A stretch of 64,000 nt of DNA from Mayamaea pseudoterrestris (GCA_027923505.1 BROI01000002.1:310001-374000), one strand, 5' to 3'. Shown: positions 31,220-42,453, counted from the stretch's first letter. Translations and numbers: made by a program. The notes: generated by a model from the letters alone, not told the origin.

Positions 31220-31800
31220 TGGAAGGTTGCTGCACCACAATTTTGATGAACACTTTGATCAAGTTCAGACTTAAATAATGCAGACATTAGACTGTAAGTT
31301 TTGATTCATAGCTTACGATACGTTTAGATATGGTACGGATATATTTGTCCAGCCATCGCCATACTTAAATCCAGCAGCAACAGAATGCCACTAAACGTGG
31401 TATAAGCTACTACTCTCCAATATACCATGGACTCACATTATTGCACTAACATCATATGTCATCTCGCTGGGCTTTTTACTTCTTTCGCTGGTACGGTCCC
31501 GCCTCACGCACTTTGGCCACGACCTTGGCTGCATTTTGCGCAATCTAGTCCCTATTTCCTTCCGCCACAGCGGTTGGGTCAAACAATAGCGTCACCAAGC
31601 CAACTGAAGCGGCTCCCATTTTCAAAAAGTCACCTGCATCGTCCAAGTCAACGCCCAAAGTTGGGTTTATGGCCTGGAGCGTCCGGAACTTCTTCTTTTT
31701 GAATAAAATGTCGTAGCGGTACTCAAAAAGCCGTTCAATAATTTGGCGATCCGTTGAAAGTCTTGCCGGCGCGCCGCGCCAGCCGGCCCGGTGCTGCGGG

Positions 31801-31930
31801 CTTAAGCGGGCCGCTGCTAACAGCGGGCTGCTTAAGCGTGCCGCTGATAACAGCGGGCTGCTTAAAGCATGCCGCTGTTATCAGCGGCACGCTGTTAGCA
31901 GCTGTTTCTCCAATAAGCGGCCCGCTTTTT
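31801..31930. repeat. GC-rich hairpin repeat cluster 1
   Basis: Two 30-bp direct units, 31801-31830 and 31831-31860, start with CTTAAGCG and differ at two or three positions; a third diverged unit follows. Each unit contains a self-complementary core: CCGCTG-CTAA-CAGCGG at 31811-31826, CCGCTG-ATAA-CAGCGG at 31841-31856 and GCCGCTG-TTAT-CAGCGGC at 31871-31888. Further half-hairpins extend to about 31930. Confidence 0.85.
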
Positions 31931-32520
31931 GCAAAATGAAATCCCGTGTAGTACACTAAAGACCATACTAACGCACCTACTTAATATCCCGGTGCGACCG
32001 TGTGGTGTGCTGCCATCTGCCATGACGAGGATCAAATGAACCTTGATCCCGCAATGTAGACAGTATATAATGAACATGAATCACTCTTTAATATAAAACA
32101 TGTTTCTAAAATGTAAAAATTTACGTGCCGGGACCTGCCCGGCAGCTTTCAAGCCATTATTCAACGTTTGTGGCGTTGCGCCTTCCTTCGTTTCAGCCAG
32201 TAGACTGCCATCAAGAAAAGCTCCACACGCGCTTTGGCTGGATCAATTCGAGCCTTTGGAAGGTTGCTTGTCACCAAGTCTCTCCAAATGCTTGCTTACA
32301 CGACAGGCATCGATACAAAATGTGCTTTGAAACGCTCCGCTTGATTGCCTCGCTTGTTCGTTCCTGCTGCTGCCGACTCATTCCAATCAACTCCAGCCCT
32401 TTATAACACATTGAGTCGGCATTAAAGAGACCATTCATGGTAATAGTAGAACAGATCTTTGAAGGTTGCAATCGTATGATTCATGATGGCAACAGCGCGC
32501 CGCTGATTGGAACAAGTGGC

Positions 32521-32620
32521 GCGATTCAGCAGCCCGCTGCTAGTAGCGGCCCGCTGTTAGCAGCACGCTGATAACAGCGGCTCGCTAAAGCAGCCCGCTG
32601 ATAAAAGCGGGTCGCTTAAG
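32521..32620. repeat. GC-rich hairpin repeat cluster 2
   Basis: Cores of the same type as cluster 1: CCGCT-GCTAGT-AGCGG at 32534-32549, CGCTG-ATAA-CAGCG at 32567-32580 and CCCGCT-GATAAA-AGCGGG at 32594-32611. The cluster ends in CGCTTAAG at 32613-32620, the reverse of the CTTAAGCG that opens cluster 1, so the two clusters bracket about 820 bp with inverted ends. Confidence 0.8.
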
Positions 32621-32640
32621 TAAGTTGAAAAGCAGCCGTT

Positions 32641-32673
32641 GCGCGCGTGCATAGCCAGGATATGCGCGCGCGC
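32641..32673. repeat. GC-alternating inverted repeat
   Basis: Arms 32641-32652 and 32662-32673 are complementary over 12 bp with one mismatch, around a 9-bp loop. Alternating GC in the arms could adopt cruciform or Z-form DNA. Confidence 0.7.
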
Positions 32674-32811
32674 ATTAAATCGCCAAAATTATTTAGCGGG
32701 AATGAAAATGTGTACCGGTACGACAAATTTTTAAGAAAAAGCGCTGTTTCCGGACGCTCCTGAAGGGAAGAGCCGCGCTGACTGCCTTGGCCCACATTGG
32801 ACCTCCATGGT

Positions 32812-32979
32812 TGCTGCTCCTGCAAATGCTTTTCGCAAGTGACATTCATTCAAGTCTCTGTTTCGATCATGTAAATTAATTAAAAGAGTGGCAGTTGGTC
32901 GTGCTGAATTGAATCGGGATGACGTTGGGCTGTCGTGTACATGCCCTAGCGGTTATGGATTGGCTGTCGTAGCGGTTTA
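32812..32979 (+). repeat. Dispersed repeat, copy B
   Basis: Matches 29831-30040 in the same orientation about 3 kb away, with scattered substitutions and small gaps. Here it stands without an adjoining sulfurase gene. Confidence 0.75.
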
Positions 32980-33207
32980 GATAAGCTTCCCGCGAGCGTA
33001 TTCATATTACTTGATGTTTTCCCTCCACCTCAAGATAACTATTTCAAGCAAATCTAAGAAAAATTGCAGACGCAACTGCTTGATATAGTGTGTAAACATG
33101 TATGTGGAAGCGATATGCACTGGGTAGTGCCTTAGTGATATAAAACGGGGCGCATGGAGCATGTGCTCAGCAAGCGACCAACAATCGCAATGTCTGTACA
33201 TCATTCC

Positions 33208-34450
33208 TTATATATTTGACACTGCAATTGATGACGACGCTCCTGCTGATCCTCTCAGAGATTGAACATGCAGCGGCAGTTGTGGCAGCTTTTGGCCGCA
33301 GACTGCCATTTGCGAAGGTGGGCAGTCTCCCCAGCATTGTTGCGAAATGCCAAGGGTTTCTTCCAAGATTGCTCCCGACATTTTTGACTCCAACTCAATC
33401 TCAATATACTTCATGGAGGAATGTTGCTTGACAAATTTGCGAACATTGGCATTGTGCTGATTGTAAAAGTAGATCCAGTCTTCGGTAGAGGCATGTTGTT
33501 GCTGTTTTCCAGATGCACTGCTGCTGTTGGGAAAGCCTTGGCAGGCCGACTGCCACCGCTCATGAATGCCGGACCAGCGCTGGATGCGCTCGGCCCATGC
33601 TGTAGCGTTGCGCGTCACTAATACAATGGTTGCGTTGGGGTAAAAGGTGGCGATATTGTCGAGTCCATGGATCGAGGGGTAGAAACAGTTCAAGTGACCG
33701 TTTCGAGTATTGCTGGCCCGCTCCTTGTTTTGGTAAATGTATCCGACATCCGAGTATATTTGCCATTTATCGGAAGCGCAGCCTTGCAACATGGGACGAC
33801 CTTGGCGATAGTTGTTGCCCCAGCACTGACCAATGGTTGTAGGGTGCTTGGTATCATTACGAATGCCCCAATGGACGGATCGTTGACGTCCGCACTCAAA
33901 ATACTTGTGTGTGCTAGTTGTACCACTCTTTGGAAGGCTCAAGACAAAAATAGGAAGCGGAACATTGATGGGCGGAGGATGAGGTGTATTGTGATTGATG
34001 CGTTTGGAAAGACTCTTGGTCACCGTAGTTGCGTTGACGGGATGAGACACGAGGCGCTTTGGCGCCCTTGTAGAGATGTCGTCTACGAAGCCAAGTTTTT
34101 CTTGCTCCATCGGAGACTTTACGATGTCACTGGTGACAGTCCGATCCAGTCCGGTGAAGGTTTCGGTAACTTGTCCATGAAGCATCGCGAGTAATCCCAA
34201 GCAAAGCAAGCACGTGAATGCCAGCTGTTTAAATGAGTGAGATGTTGTGTGAGAAGAAGATCCTTATAGACCCGCAAGGGGAGAACACGTCGCATTGAAT
34301 CAAACTTTTGCTTTTTTCCGATGAAATGCTTGAACTGTTAGCATTTCTCCACTCGCAATTTGAACGTACCTTGACACCGTATCGCCGAGCGACCGTCTCG
34401 GACGACTCGCGCCGAATGCTTAGCGGGGATGGTATGGCTGGGATCTGCAT
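33208..34450 (-). CDS. Sulfotransferase-like type II membrane protein
   Basis: Two exons, 34450-34370 and 34224-33208, join at codon boundary (intron 145 bp, GTACGT donor) to 365 residues. The join rebuilds a short cytoplasmic N-terminus followed by a membrane anchor (LAFTCLLCLGLLAMLHG), the Golgi type II layout. The luminal domain has FVLSLPKSGTTST, the phosphosulfate-binding loop of sulfotransferases, and TIVLVTRNATAWAERI, which sits where the family has its second nucleotide-binding strand. Paired cysteines and N-x-S/T sites support a luminal location. It probably sulfates a glycan or protein using PAPS; the acceptor is unknown. Confidence 0.75.
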
Positions 34451-35047
34451 ACTTTTGTCGGAGCTCTTGTATAGCAGTAGCTTTGTTTTTGACCTTGATT
34501 GCTTGATCTTGCTTGATGAATTCGAGAAAAAACAGGAAGGTCAATTGACACCAAGGCAGAACAGGCAGTGAGTCATAGGCCCAAAGTTGCCATAATTATT
34601 TGGTGTCACGCTTCGTTGTACGCGTCAGAAATGAGTCATGATGAGAACCTGTAATCGTATTTTTGCCAATGGATGCGCATCTTTGAATGAATGCGACGTG
34701 ATCGCATTCTTTCGCAAACTGCTGCCGTCCTCCGTCCCGCAAAACGCATTTAAATCGCTCGATTGATTCTTTAAGCATTTACAAAACCAGACAAGGTAAT
34801 CATGCACAGAACGATGGATTAGTTTAATATTTCTTGATTGGTACATCATAGGATGGTGGTGTGGCAATCATTCTCTTGTTTGACTGTGAGTCCCGGTCGG
34901 AGTGTCATAACCGGTACGATTCAGTTTCATTCGTTCGAAACCACGCAATCAACGAATCGACCATGGGATTTCAAACGTCGGCACCTTGACCAATCCAGTG
35001 CCAATATAAGTTCTGATTGCTGCTTTAAGTGCTCAATTCATATATAA
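34451..35047. promoter_or_regulatory. Divergent intergenic region, sulfotransferase / helicase
   Basis: No exon seen. It contains TCATAACCGGTACGATT at 34904-34920, about 135 bp before the helicase ATG. Confidence 0.45.
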
Positions 35048-38000
35048 ATGGGAAAATCAAGTAAAAACTCAACTAGCAAGGAAGCTTCTACTCCAAAATG
35101 CACTTGCACCGACCCCTTCAAATGCGACTGCGGCCACCGACCGGAGCGTCCCTCGCGTGGCCACAAGTGGGACTCCGCGTCGCAAACCTACAAGGGCAAG
35201 GGCCACCGCCAAAAGGGAGCGTCCGGCCAAGTGGCGTCGGTGGCAATCAAGACTGTTTCGACGCAAGCTGGCACCAAACTGGAGGGATGGCAAGCGTTGC
35301 CAAGCACGCTGCTGGACGAGTATACGCGCAAGCAAAAGCGACCGCACGCCAAGTATGCAAGCATCAGTGCAAATGGTAGCAGCAGTGGTAATGGTGACGA
35401 AAAGAAGTATCGCTATCGCGTCATTTTGCCAGACCCCAAGCAGTCGGACAAGGATTTCATGTTTGCGCCAGTTCAAGCCGTTGCCAATGTCGAGCAAGCC
35501 AAGGAGGAGGCTGCCTTGCTAGCGCTGCTTCACTTGACGCCAAACATGCCGCACGAGCGAAAGCTTCCGGAACCCTACAGACAAACGTGGTTGAACGCCG
35601 TGCAAAAAAATCAAAATGACAAGAAGCAAGTGAATGAAACAAAAGCCGATGAGGCACCTCGCGAAACAAGCAGTACCCAACAATCCACATTATCGACGAC
35701 AAATCCTACATTAGCGCAAGCATCCAGCAACTTGGTAACAAGTTCAGCGTTTGTCAGCCACGCCGAGCGCAGGGCGCATCAAGACCGCTTGAAGCAAATT
35801 CGCAACGCCAGGATGCGTCACCACGAGGCAGTGCGCCTGGCCAACATGCCGCATAAAATCTTCATGAGTGCGAAAATGCGAGCGCAAGTGGAGGCGCTAC
35901 TGCGGGGTGAACAGTTTGCGGATTTGAAGAGCAACGAGGATGACGATGAGGAAGATGAGGATGATGAGGAGGCGGATCCTGCGCAGGACGATGCTACGCG
36001 CGACCTGCGCGACTATGTCATGCAACGACTTGTCCACGAAGGCTTTACGCGGAGGCAGGCCAAGGCAGCGTTTCAACAGTCGCATCATGACAATCATATC
36101 ATTGCAGCAGCTCCTAACGATGAAGCCGCTTGGGACGATTCGTACGAAGCAAGCCTCCAGTGGCTGCTGGTGCATTTGACGGACGACCAACTACCGGAAG
36201 GCTTTGATCCGCAGCAAGGCATGTTGGACGTTATTTCTGCGCCAAAGGTGAAACAGCCAACCCCGGAGCATGATGGTTTGGCGAACATGTACAGTCTCAC
36301 TCACGAGGATGCTTCGCATCTTGCTGCATCCGCGTCGGGGCAGTCGGTGGAGCAAGCGTTTTGGAATGTGATTGTCAGTGTATCTGGCGTATCGCTTGAC
36401 ATTGACAATCGTAGTGATATCGACGCTGATACGACGTCAACAAACAAGGAGCTGCTTGATGCGGAGATTGAAGCTGTCACGTCCATCTACGGCGACGCCT
36501 GCTGCGTGAGCACGGACGAGGTTGAAACGAAGATATCCGTTCAAATTCCAGACACCGAGTTGACATTAGAATTCGTCGTCAAAAATGGTGCATATCCATC
36601 GGTATGGCCGTCACGCTGTATAGTTTCTGGAGCTTGGGACTCACGCAAACCTATTGGCGTTGCTTTACACGTAGAGCTGCTGCAATTCATGACGACCAAT
36701 CTTGCGCTTGGTGACTTTATGGTGCTCGAAATTCTTAGTCATGTGCAGCAGTTACTCTCGTCGTGCGATTATCTTCCGACAATGTCATTAAATCCGCTGG
36801 TATCATTAGACAAAGCCAACGGTAACAGCAAATCATCAACGAAAGAGTCAATCACTGCACCCAGACAAGCATCATCGAAGCCATCAATCAAAAATGTGTT
36901 CAACCAGCGACGGCCGAGAGAGCGAGCAAAATTTTGGTCTGTACTGCCCGTGCATACTCCTCCAGCTGTCGCGTTTCCCAAGATTAGTCATTTAATGAAA
37001 GCTGCGCGAGAGTCACTACCGGCTGCTTCCGCTCGGACCGAGTTCCTGAAGAAACTAGATGCATGCAGCAAGACGGGTAACGTCATGCTTGTGACCGGAT
37101 CCACCGGCTGTGGCAAAACCACTCAGATTTGTCAAATTATTTTAGAGACATTTCCTAAGGACGCCAAGATTGTTGTCGCGCAACCACGTCGGTTGGCAGC
37201 GACGGGCGTGGCAACGCGGGTTGCCGAAGAGCGGGGAGAGCAGCGCCCTGGTGTAGACAGTGTCGGTTACGTTGTTCGTGGAGACTCGGCGATCTGTGAC
37301 CGCACTCGACTAGTCTTTTGTACGACAGGAGTATTGCTACGGCAATTGCAGAACGAAAAAGCGCTCGACTGCCTGAGTCACATACTGATTGATGAATGCC
37401 ACGAACGCAGTCTAGACAGCGACATACTTTTGGGTTTACTAAAGCAAATCAAATCGTCATACCCACAATTGAAGATCATTTTGATGAGCGCGACTATTGA
37501 CGCTGAACGTATGGCAGCTTACTGGGGGCCTCGAACGCCGACAATGGACATACCAGGTCGCACATTTCCAGTCACTGATTTTACGCTAGAAGACGTCTTT
37601 GCGCTGACTCACAGCAGCAATACGGATGCTATCGATGACCTGTGTACGCATGCTAAGACATTAGACTATGATCTAATGGGTCGATTGCTGGTTGCCTTAA
37701 TTTCAAGAAGAGACAAGGGTGACGACGGTTCAATTCTCATTTTCCTTCCTGGCGCGCCCGAAATAAACAAGGCTTCCGAAGCTATTAAACGACGAGCTGA
37801 GGGCATGTCCCTTTTGCTACTTCCACTGCACGGCGGACTGCAGTCAAAGGACCAAAGCGTTGTCTTTCGGCCACCTCCATTCGGATCAACAAAAGTTATA
37901 TTGTCTACAAACATTGCAGAGACATCTGTGACAATACCGGACTGTACAGTTGTCATCGATTCCTGCCGCGAGAAACAAAGTTCATATGACCCATCGAATC

Positions 38001-39438
38001 GCATGCCGCTACTTGTGGAGCAATATGCTTCAAAAGCAAGTCTCAAACAACGTAGGGGACGTGCTGGACGTGTACGTGCTGGCATTTGCTACAAGCTAGT
38101 CTCGAAGCGAACACTTGCTAGTCTGGCTGAACATACTGAACCAGAGATACAGCGATGCTCTCTTGACCAAACACTCCTCTCTTTGCTGTTTCTGGGTGTC
38201 GAGGACGGCCTGGGGTCGTTTACGCGCACATTACTGGATCCACCAAGCAACCAGTCGCTTCGCGCCGCATCTGAAAGTCTCAAGTCACTGGGAGCTATTG
38301 AAGATGACGATCATTCTCGTGGCACATTGCGTCTCACGCCACTTGGAAAGCACCTCGCTGGCATTCCGGCTCCTCCAGTGATTGGTAAACGTAAGTTGTT
38401 TTTGAAACAAAGTGTGCTTCTTTATTGTGCTGACTTGTTTGTCTTCCTTTTTTGTATCTTACCACAGTATTGGTAATGGGCTCAATCCTAGGCTGCCGTA
38501 CCGCTGCTCTCGGCATGGCTGCAGGACTGAGTTTGACCCGTAGCCCCTTTTTAAATTTGGACTTTCCGCGCAAACCCAGAAACCAACAGCAGGATGAAGA
38601 GGAGTCACCGGAGGCGACAAAGACTCGACGAATACTCAAATCACGGCTTGAAATGGCCGAGAAAATGGGCAACAGTGACCATGCGCTGTTGGCGGCCATT
38701 TACATCGACTGGATGTCATCGCGTAGCGACGGTGGCGGAAGGAGGAAGCATCTCTGCGAAAGCATTGGTCTCAATCTTCCCGCCATGAAGGAAATTGAGC
38801 AGCTCGGAAAACTACTCGACTCCGCTTTGACTTCAATTGGCTTTCGAGCATCGGCAGAAGCTGACCGCAATTTGAATTCGCCGCGAATCATTCAAGCTTG
38901 CGCAGTGTCGGCCATGTCGCCCGCACAATTGGTGAAAGTTGTGCGCCCTAAGACGACTTATGACGAGACGGCTCAAGGAGCCAAGGAGAAGGATAATCGT
39001 TCCAGAGATTTGAAATTTTTCATTCGCCTACTAAGTGATGGAACGACAGAAGGCACAAGAGAGGAGCAAGTGTACGTGCACCCAGCGTCGTCAAACTTTT
39101 CGACCGGTACATATAGCTGCCCATGGCTCGTCTACTTCCAGCTTCTCCGGACGAGCAAGGCGTTTTTACGCGACGTGACAGAGTGCAGTCCTTACGCGCT
39201 CTTATTGTTGGGCGGACCGCTGACCGTACAGGCGTCGAAGGATTTGATATTGATTGACAATTGGGCCGCACTATCAGCAAACGCTCGCATCGGCTCACTC
39301 GTGGGTGGCTTGCGCAAGCAAATTGATGCGCTGCTCGCGGCAAAGACGGCCGACGCGTCAATGGACATTAGCAATACGGATGCCATGAAGCTCATTACAA
39401 GCATTTTAAAAACCGATGGTATTGGTGGGTCGGCGTAG
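35048..39438 (+). CDS. DEAH/RHA-type RNA helicase, DHX29/DHX57-like, full length
   Basis: Exons 35048-38390 and 38468-39438 join in phase (intron 77 bp, GTAAGT donor) to 1437 residues. In order: a Cys/Lys-rich N-terminus; a dsRNA-binding-like segment (LLDEYTRKQKRPHAKY ... RYRVILPDP); an acidic stretch; a UBA-like segment near residue 320; an RWD domain near 470 (LLDAEIEAVTSIYGDACC); helicase motif I GSTGCGKTTQ at 684; motif II DECH at 782; motif III SAT; QRRGRAGR motif VI; then the helicase-associated and OB-fold region, where the splice restores PVIGKLLVMGSILGC. UBA plus RWD plus RHA helicase is the DHX57/DHX29 layout, tied to translation or RNA metabolism. Residues 849-1437 are duplicated 20.7 kb downstream. 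Confidence 0.92.
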
Positions 39439-39494
39439 CTGCAAAGCCAACGCAGGTACTCATTTCTCAGTGGATATTGACGTGAACAAGATAA

Positions 39495-40684
39495 TGATGA
39501 AGTTAACAATCCTATGCCACACAGTGGTGCGCAACTGTTCAATATACACAACAAGCGTTATCCTCGACCCATAACGTCTCGCATTCGCTAGCACCTACGT
39601 AACGCAGCTCTCACCCAGACCTACGGAATTATATGATAACAAAGTATGGTTGGGATGACAGCATCCCAGACCTCATAAATTGGACCGCGTACGCAAAAGC
39701 TCGGACGAAGCTAAGATGGGGCCAGTTTGCTAAAATAGCAAAGTTGTCAACGGGCTGGGCAGCCACGGGTACCTTCCTACATAAACAAAACTCGGACGAG
39801 ACGGACCAGTGCTGCATGTGCAGACACATAGAAGACGCTAACCATGTTCTTACCTGCACAAGCAGGCAAGAAGCACAGGTACAGTACCTCAGGAAACTGC
39901 ACAAAACGCTAGAAAGTTACCGGGTGCACCACAATATAGAGGCCTCTATTATGAAAGGCATAAAGCGCTTCTTTGGACTACCCCAGGAACCACATCACTG
40001 GTCATCAGAGCAAATAAAGTCTGCGTACACAACACAAGAAGCAATAGGCTGGGACCAATTTGTATTCGGACACATTGGAACGGAATGGATGGATCTCCAT
40101 CAGGAACACGAAATGACTCTACCAGCACTGAAACATACTAGGCAACCAGAACAATGGGTAGTTCAAACCATACAGCTGGGCTGGAAATTTATAGGCGAGG
40201 CTTGGAAACAGCGCAATGAAGACAAGCACGGGCGCGATAAAGCTAAAAAAAGAGCTGCTAATGCAGGGGTCACTACAAGCCCAGATAATCACCGCGTATG
40301 GTAATAAAAACAGACTCTCCATGCAAAGCCAGCGATTTTTCGCGCAAACCATTGAGGAAAAAGGATCAGAAGCACCCCATGAAATAAAAGCATGGCTTCG
40401 ACACGTAACAAGGTTGATTCGAGCAGAAGCGGCAACGGAAGTAGAGCGCAATCGAGACGGTAACCAGGATATCAGACGGTTCTTTAAACCTAGGGAAGGA
40501 GTAGGCTAAGACATAGAAACATTGGAAGTCAAGACGGAGGGACTTGGCACCAACACTTGGGAACGGCGGAGTCCTACAATATCTGTGAATCAATTTATCG
40601 CTTGTCATTACGGGTGGGGAGACGGTTTATGGGATAGCAGTATAAATATAAACATTTCTTAACTCTCTGATGAAGTTATCAATC
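39495..40684 (+). mobile_element. LINE-like retroelement fragment (5'-truncated) with flanking 17-bp repeats
   Basis: The 17-mer TGATGAAGTTAACAATC at 39495-39511 recurs with one mismatch at 40668-40684 and looks like a target-site duplication. The 1156 bp between are missing from the duplicate locus, where the helicase and methyltransferase ends are only about 90 bp apart. The plus strand encodes a frame at about 39633-40304 with a Cys/His cluster (CCMCRHIEDANHVLTC) and WKQRNEDKHG, both typical of C-terminal regions of LINE-type reverse transcriptase proteins; a second short frame overlaps its end in another register. No reverse transcriptase core is present, so this is a 5'-truncated fragment. 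No poly-A tail is obvious. Confidence 0.7.
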
Positions 40685-40745
40685 ACTGCTATAATAGTTA
40701 TATGAATTTTGTAGTTGCCTATTACCCCATTGTCTGTGGCAGCCA

Positions 40746-41960
40746 CTATCGCTCCACTACAAACTGCAGTAGCGTCCTTCCATGATCCGTGTCCGTGACA
40801 ATGTCATCGCGCAGTATCTTCCACTCGTCCCGCTGCTTACTGTTGCCGCTGACGGGAGCCGCTTGAAACATGTTTCGCAGCTCATGCCGCTCGAGCACGT
40901 GGTGCGGCTTGGGATGGTCGAACAACCAGTTTGCGCCAGCGTGCGGCTTGCAAAAGTGACTCGTCGCAAAAATAAACGGCTCGACCCTGGTATCAACAGC
41001 GTTTTTCGATGACTCTTTCATCGATTGGATCAGTCGCTCGACGAACGCCTTGTTCCAGTAGCGGACGGCGTACATGCACAAGACAATGGTGCCATTGTTG
41101 TTTTGGTCAAGACTGTGCAACAAACTGTCCGCCTCCTTGTCAACATCAACTTTTCGCACAACCGTTTCCAAACTGACGTTTCGTCGCTCGAAAAAGTCGT
41201 GGATTGGCTGCTCTGCCTGTGGCGATCGATACCGCTGGTCCATGGCCACGACGCGAAATTTTACGTTTGATGGCAATTGCGATTTGAGTTGCTCGGCCAG
41301 GAAGCAAACGTCGCGGCCCGCGCCGGAGCCCACGTCCCAAATTTCGTAGCAAATTGATTTAGTTGAACTTGTATTCGAGTCATTATTAATATAACTCGCT
41401 TGCGTTAGCTTGTCAACGAGCAGTGGCAAAAGAATGGACGACACCATGGGGTCGGGTTGCCAGAGTCGATCCAATGGAACGAATGCTGATGTAGAATCTT
41501 GCGTTTGTTTATAACATGGCAACAAAGAGCTACTATCATCAGCGCTCGTTGTAATTTCAAGTGCTGCTTCGTTCCGTTGCTTCTTGGCTGTCCTTGTAGT
41601 TGCTAATTCATTGTCACATTCAAGATTATGCTCATTCAACACAACGACACCCACCACGCTCCACGGCTTTTGCTGCTGCTTTGCTGTGGGCACTAGAAAT
41701 TCCATGGCAGTCACACGATCCGCATCGTTCTGCACCAAAATCACAAAGTCAACGTCTCGCGGCGGCAGTTCAAAGGATCGACTTCGGAGCTGCGCGATCG
41801 GAATGGAAACAATGGGGCGTCGATGGATATTGTTTCGTAGCGAAGCCAAGGTGTCGCATAATGATGCTATTTCCGGCAAGAGACTCAGCAATGGAAGACT
41901 TGCATATATTGGATTGTTGACTAGGTCGCTCCATGCTATTACTGGTGGAGCAGGTGGCAT
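40746..41960 (-). CDS. Rhodanese-like / SAM-dependent methyltransferase fusion, copy 1
   Basis: From the ATG at 41960 (the frame upstream opens only at GTG) the product has 404 residues and no intron. The first 110 residues look like a rhodanese domain (NNPIYASLPL..., IVSIPIAQLRSRSFELPPRD, DVDFVILVQND). The second half is a class I methyltransferase with the SAM-binding glycine motif EIWDVGSGAGRDVCFLA and the following acidic strand VVAMDQRY. Between them lies a poorly conserved Thr/Ser linker. Small-molecule or tellurite-type substrates are possible, but none is supported. It is transcribed away from the HSF gene, sharing a 493-bp gap. The start aligns with MSTAPPIIAWSDL of copy 2. Confidence 0.8.
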   Translation of the reverse strand: MPPAPPVIAWSDLVNNPIYASLPLLSLLPEIASLCDTLASLRNNIHRRPIVSIPIAQLRSRSFELPPRDVDFVILVQNDADRVTAMEFLVPTAKQQQKPWSVVGVVVLNEHNLECDNELATTRTAKKQRNEAALEITTSADDSSSLLPCYKQTQDSTSAFVPLDRLWQPDPMVSSILLPLLVDKLTQASYINNDSNTSSTKSICYEIWDVGSGAGRDVCFLAEQLKSQLPSNVKFRVVAMDQRYRSPQAEQPIHDFFERRNVSLETVVRKVDVDKEADSLLHSLDQNNNGTIVLCMYAVRYWNKAFVERLIQSMKESSKNAVDTRVEPFIFATSHFCKPHAGANWLFDHPKPHHVLERHELRNMFQAAPVSGNSKQRDEWKILRDDIVTDTDHGRTLLQFVVER

Positions 41961-42453
41961 GCTGGAAAGTGATTTTCGCTCATGGTGAATGTGACTCGTC
42001 GAACCTATCGTCACGCTTTTTCAAAACGTGTTTCTGTCGTACCGATATGATGACGTTTCGACAGCCAGTTAGCTAACCAGTGTGTATGAAATTTCAAATC
42101 AATTGCCTAAACCCGTATGAGCTATTGGCGCTCCCTCAACAAATTCTTTATACGTTACTAATACTATAGCTACAGTTAATAGTTTCTTACTTTAGCTGCT
42201 GTAGTACCTAGCACGATACTATATTTTGTCTGTAACCAATTCGCAGAACTGGAAGTGAGCCAAGTGAATCCCAGTGATAGCCTTGAAGCTGCGCACCACA
42301 TGACTACCCTTTTCACATTCATTTTTTTGATCGTGACGGACGTTGCGCACACCGACAGTGACTGCTTGGCCCTTGTTGGAAGCGCAACGAAGGAGGTTGA
42401 GTGCTTGCCGTTACAGAGTACTGGCCAAGCTCTGCTGACCGAGTCAAGCCACC
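41961..42453. promoter_or_regulatory. Shared divergent promoter region, copy 1
   Basis: Gap between the divergent methyltransferase and HSF genes. The arrangement is kept in the duplicate, but there the gap is 845 bp. A block just upstream of the HSF start (about 42255-42360) is nearly identical in both copies and is probably a 5' UTR. Confidence 0.6.

Larger units (their letters stand above)
31220..33207. other. Two-kilobase gene-poor, repeat-rich gap
   Basis: No credible complete gene. It contains two clusters of GC-rich hairpins, a 12-bp-arm GC hairpin, repeat copy B and a TACCGGTA palindrome at 32713-32720. A short minus-strand stretch around 32130-32330 reads like a decayed coding fragment but could not be assigned. 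Confidence 0.6.

Noticed and set aside
32130-32330. Minus-strand transposase-like fragment
   Set aside because: Short stretches such as ARVELFLMAVYWLKRRK are suggestive, but no domain or continuous frame supports a family call.
31801-32620. CRISPR array
   Set aside because: The repeats are adjacent, imperfect and have no unique spacers, and the DNA is eukaryotic.
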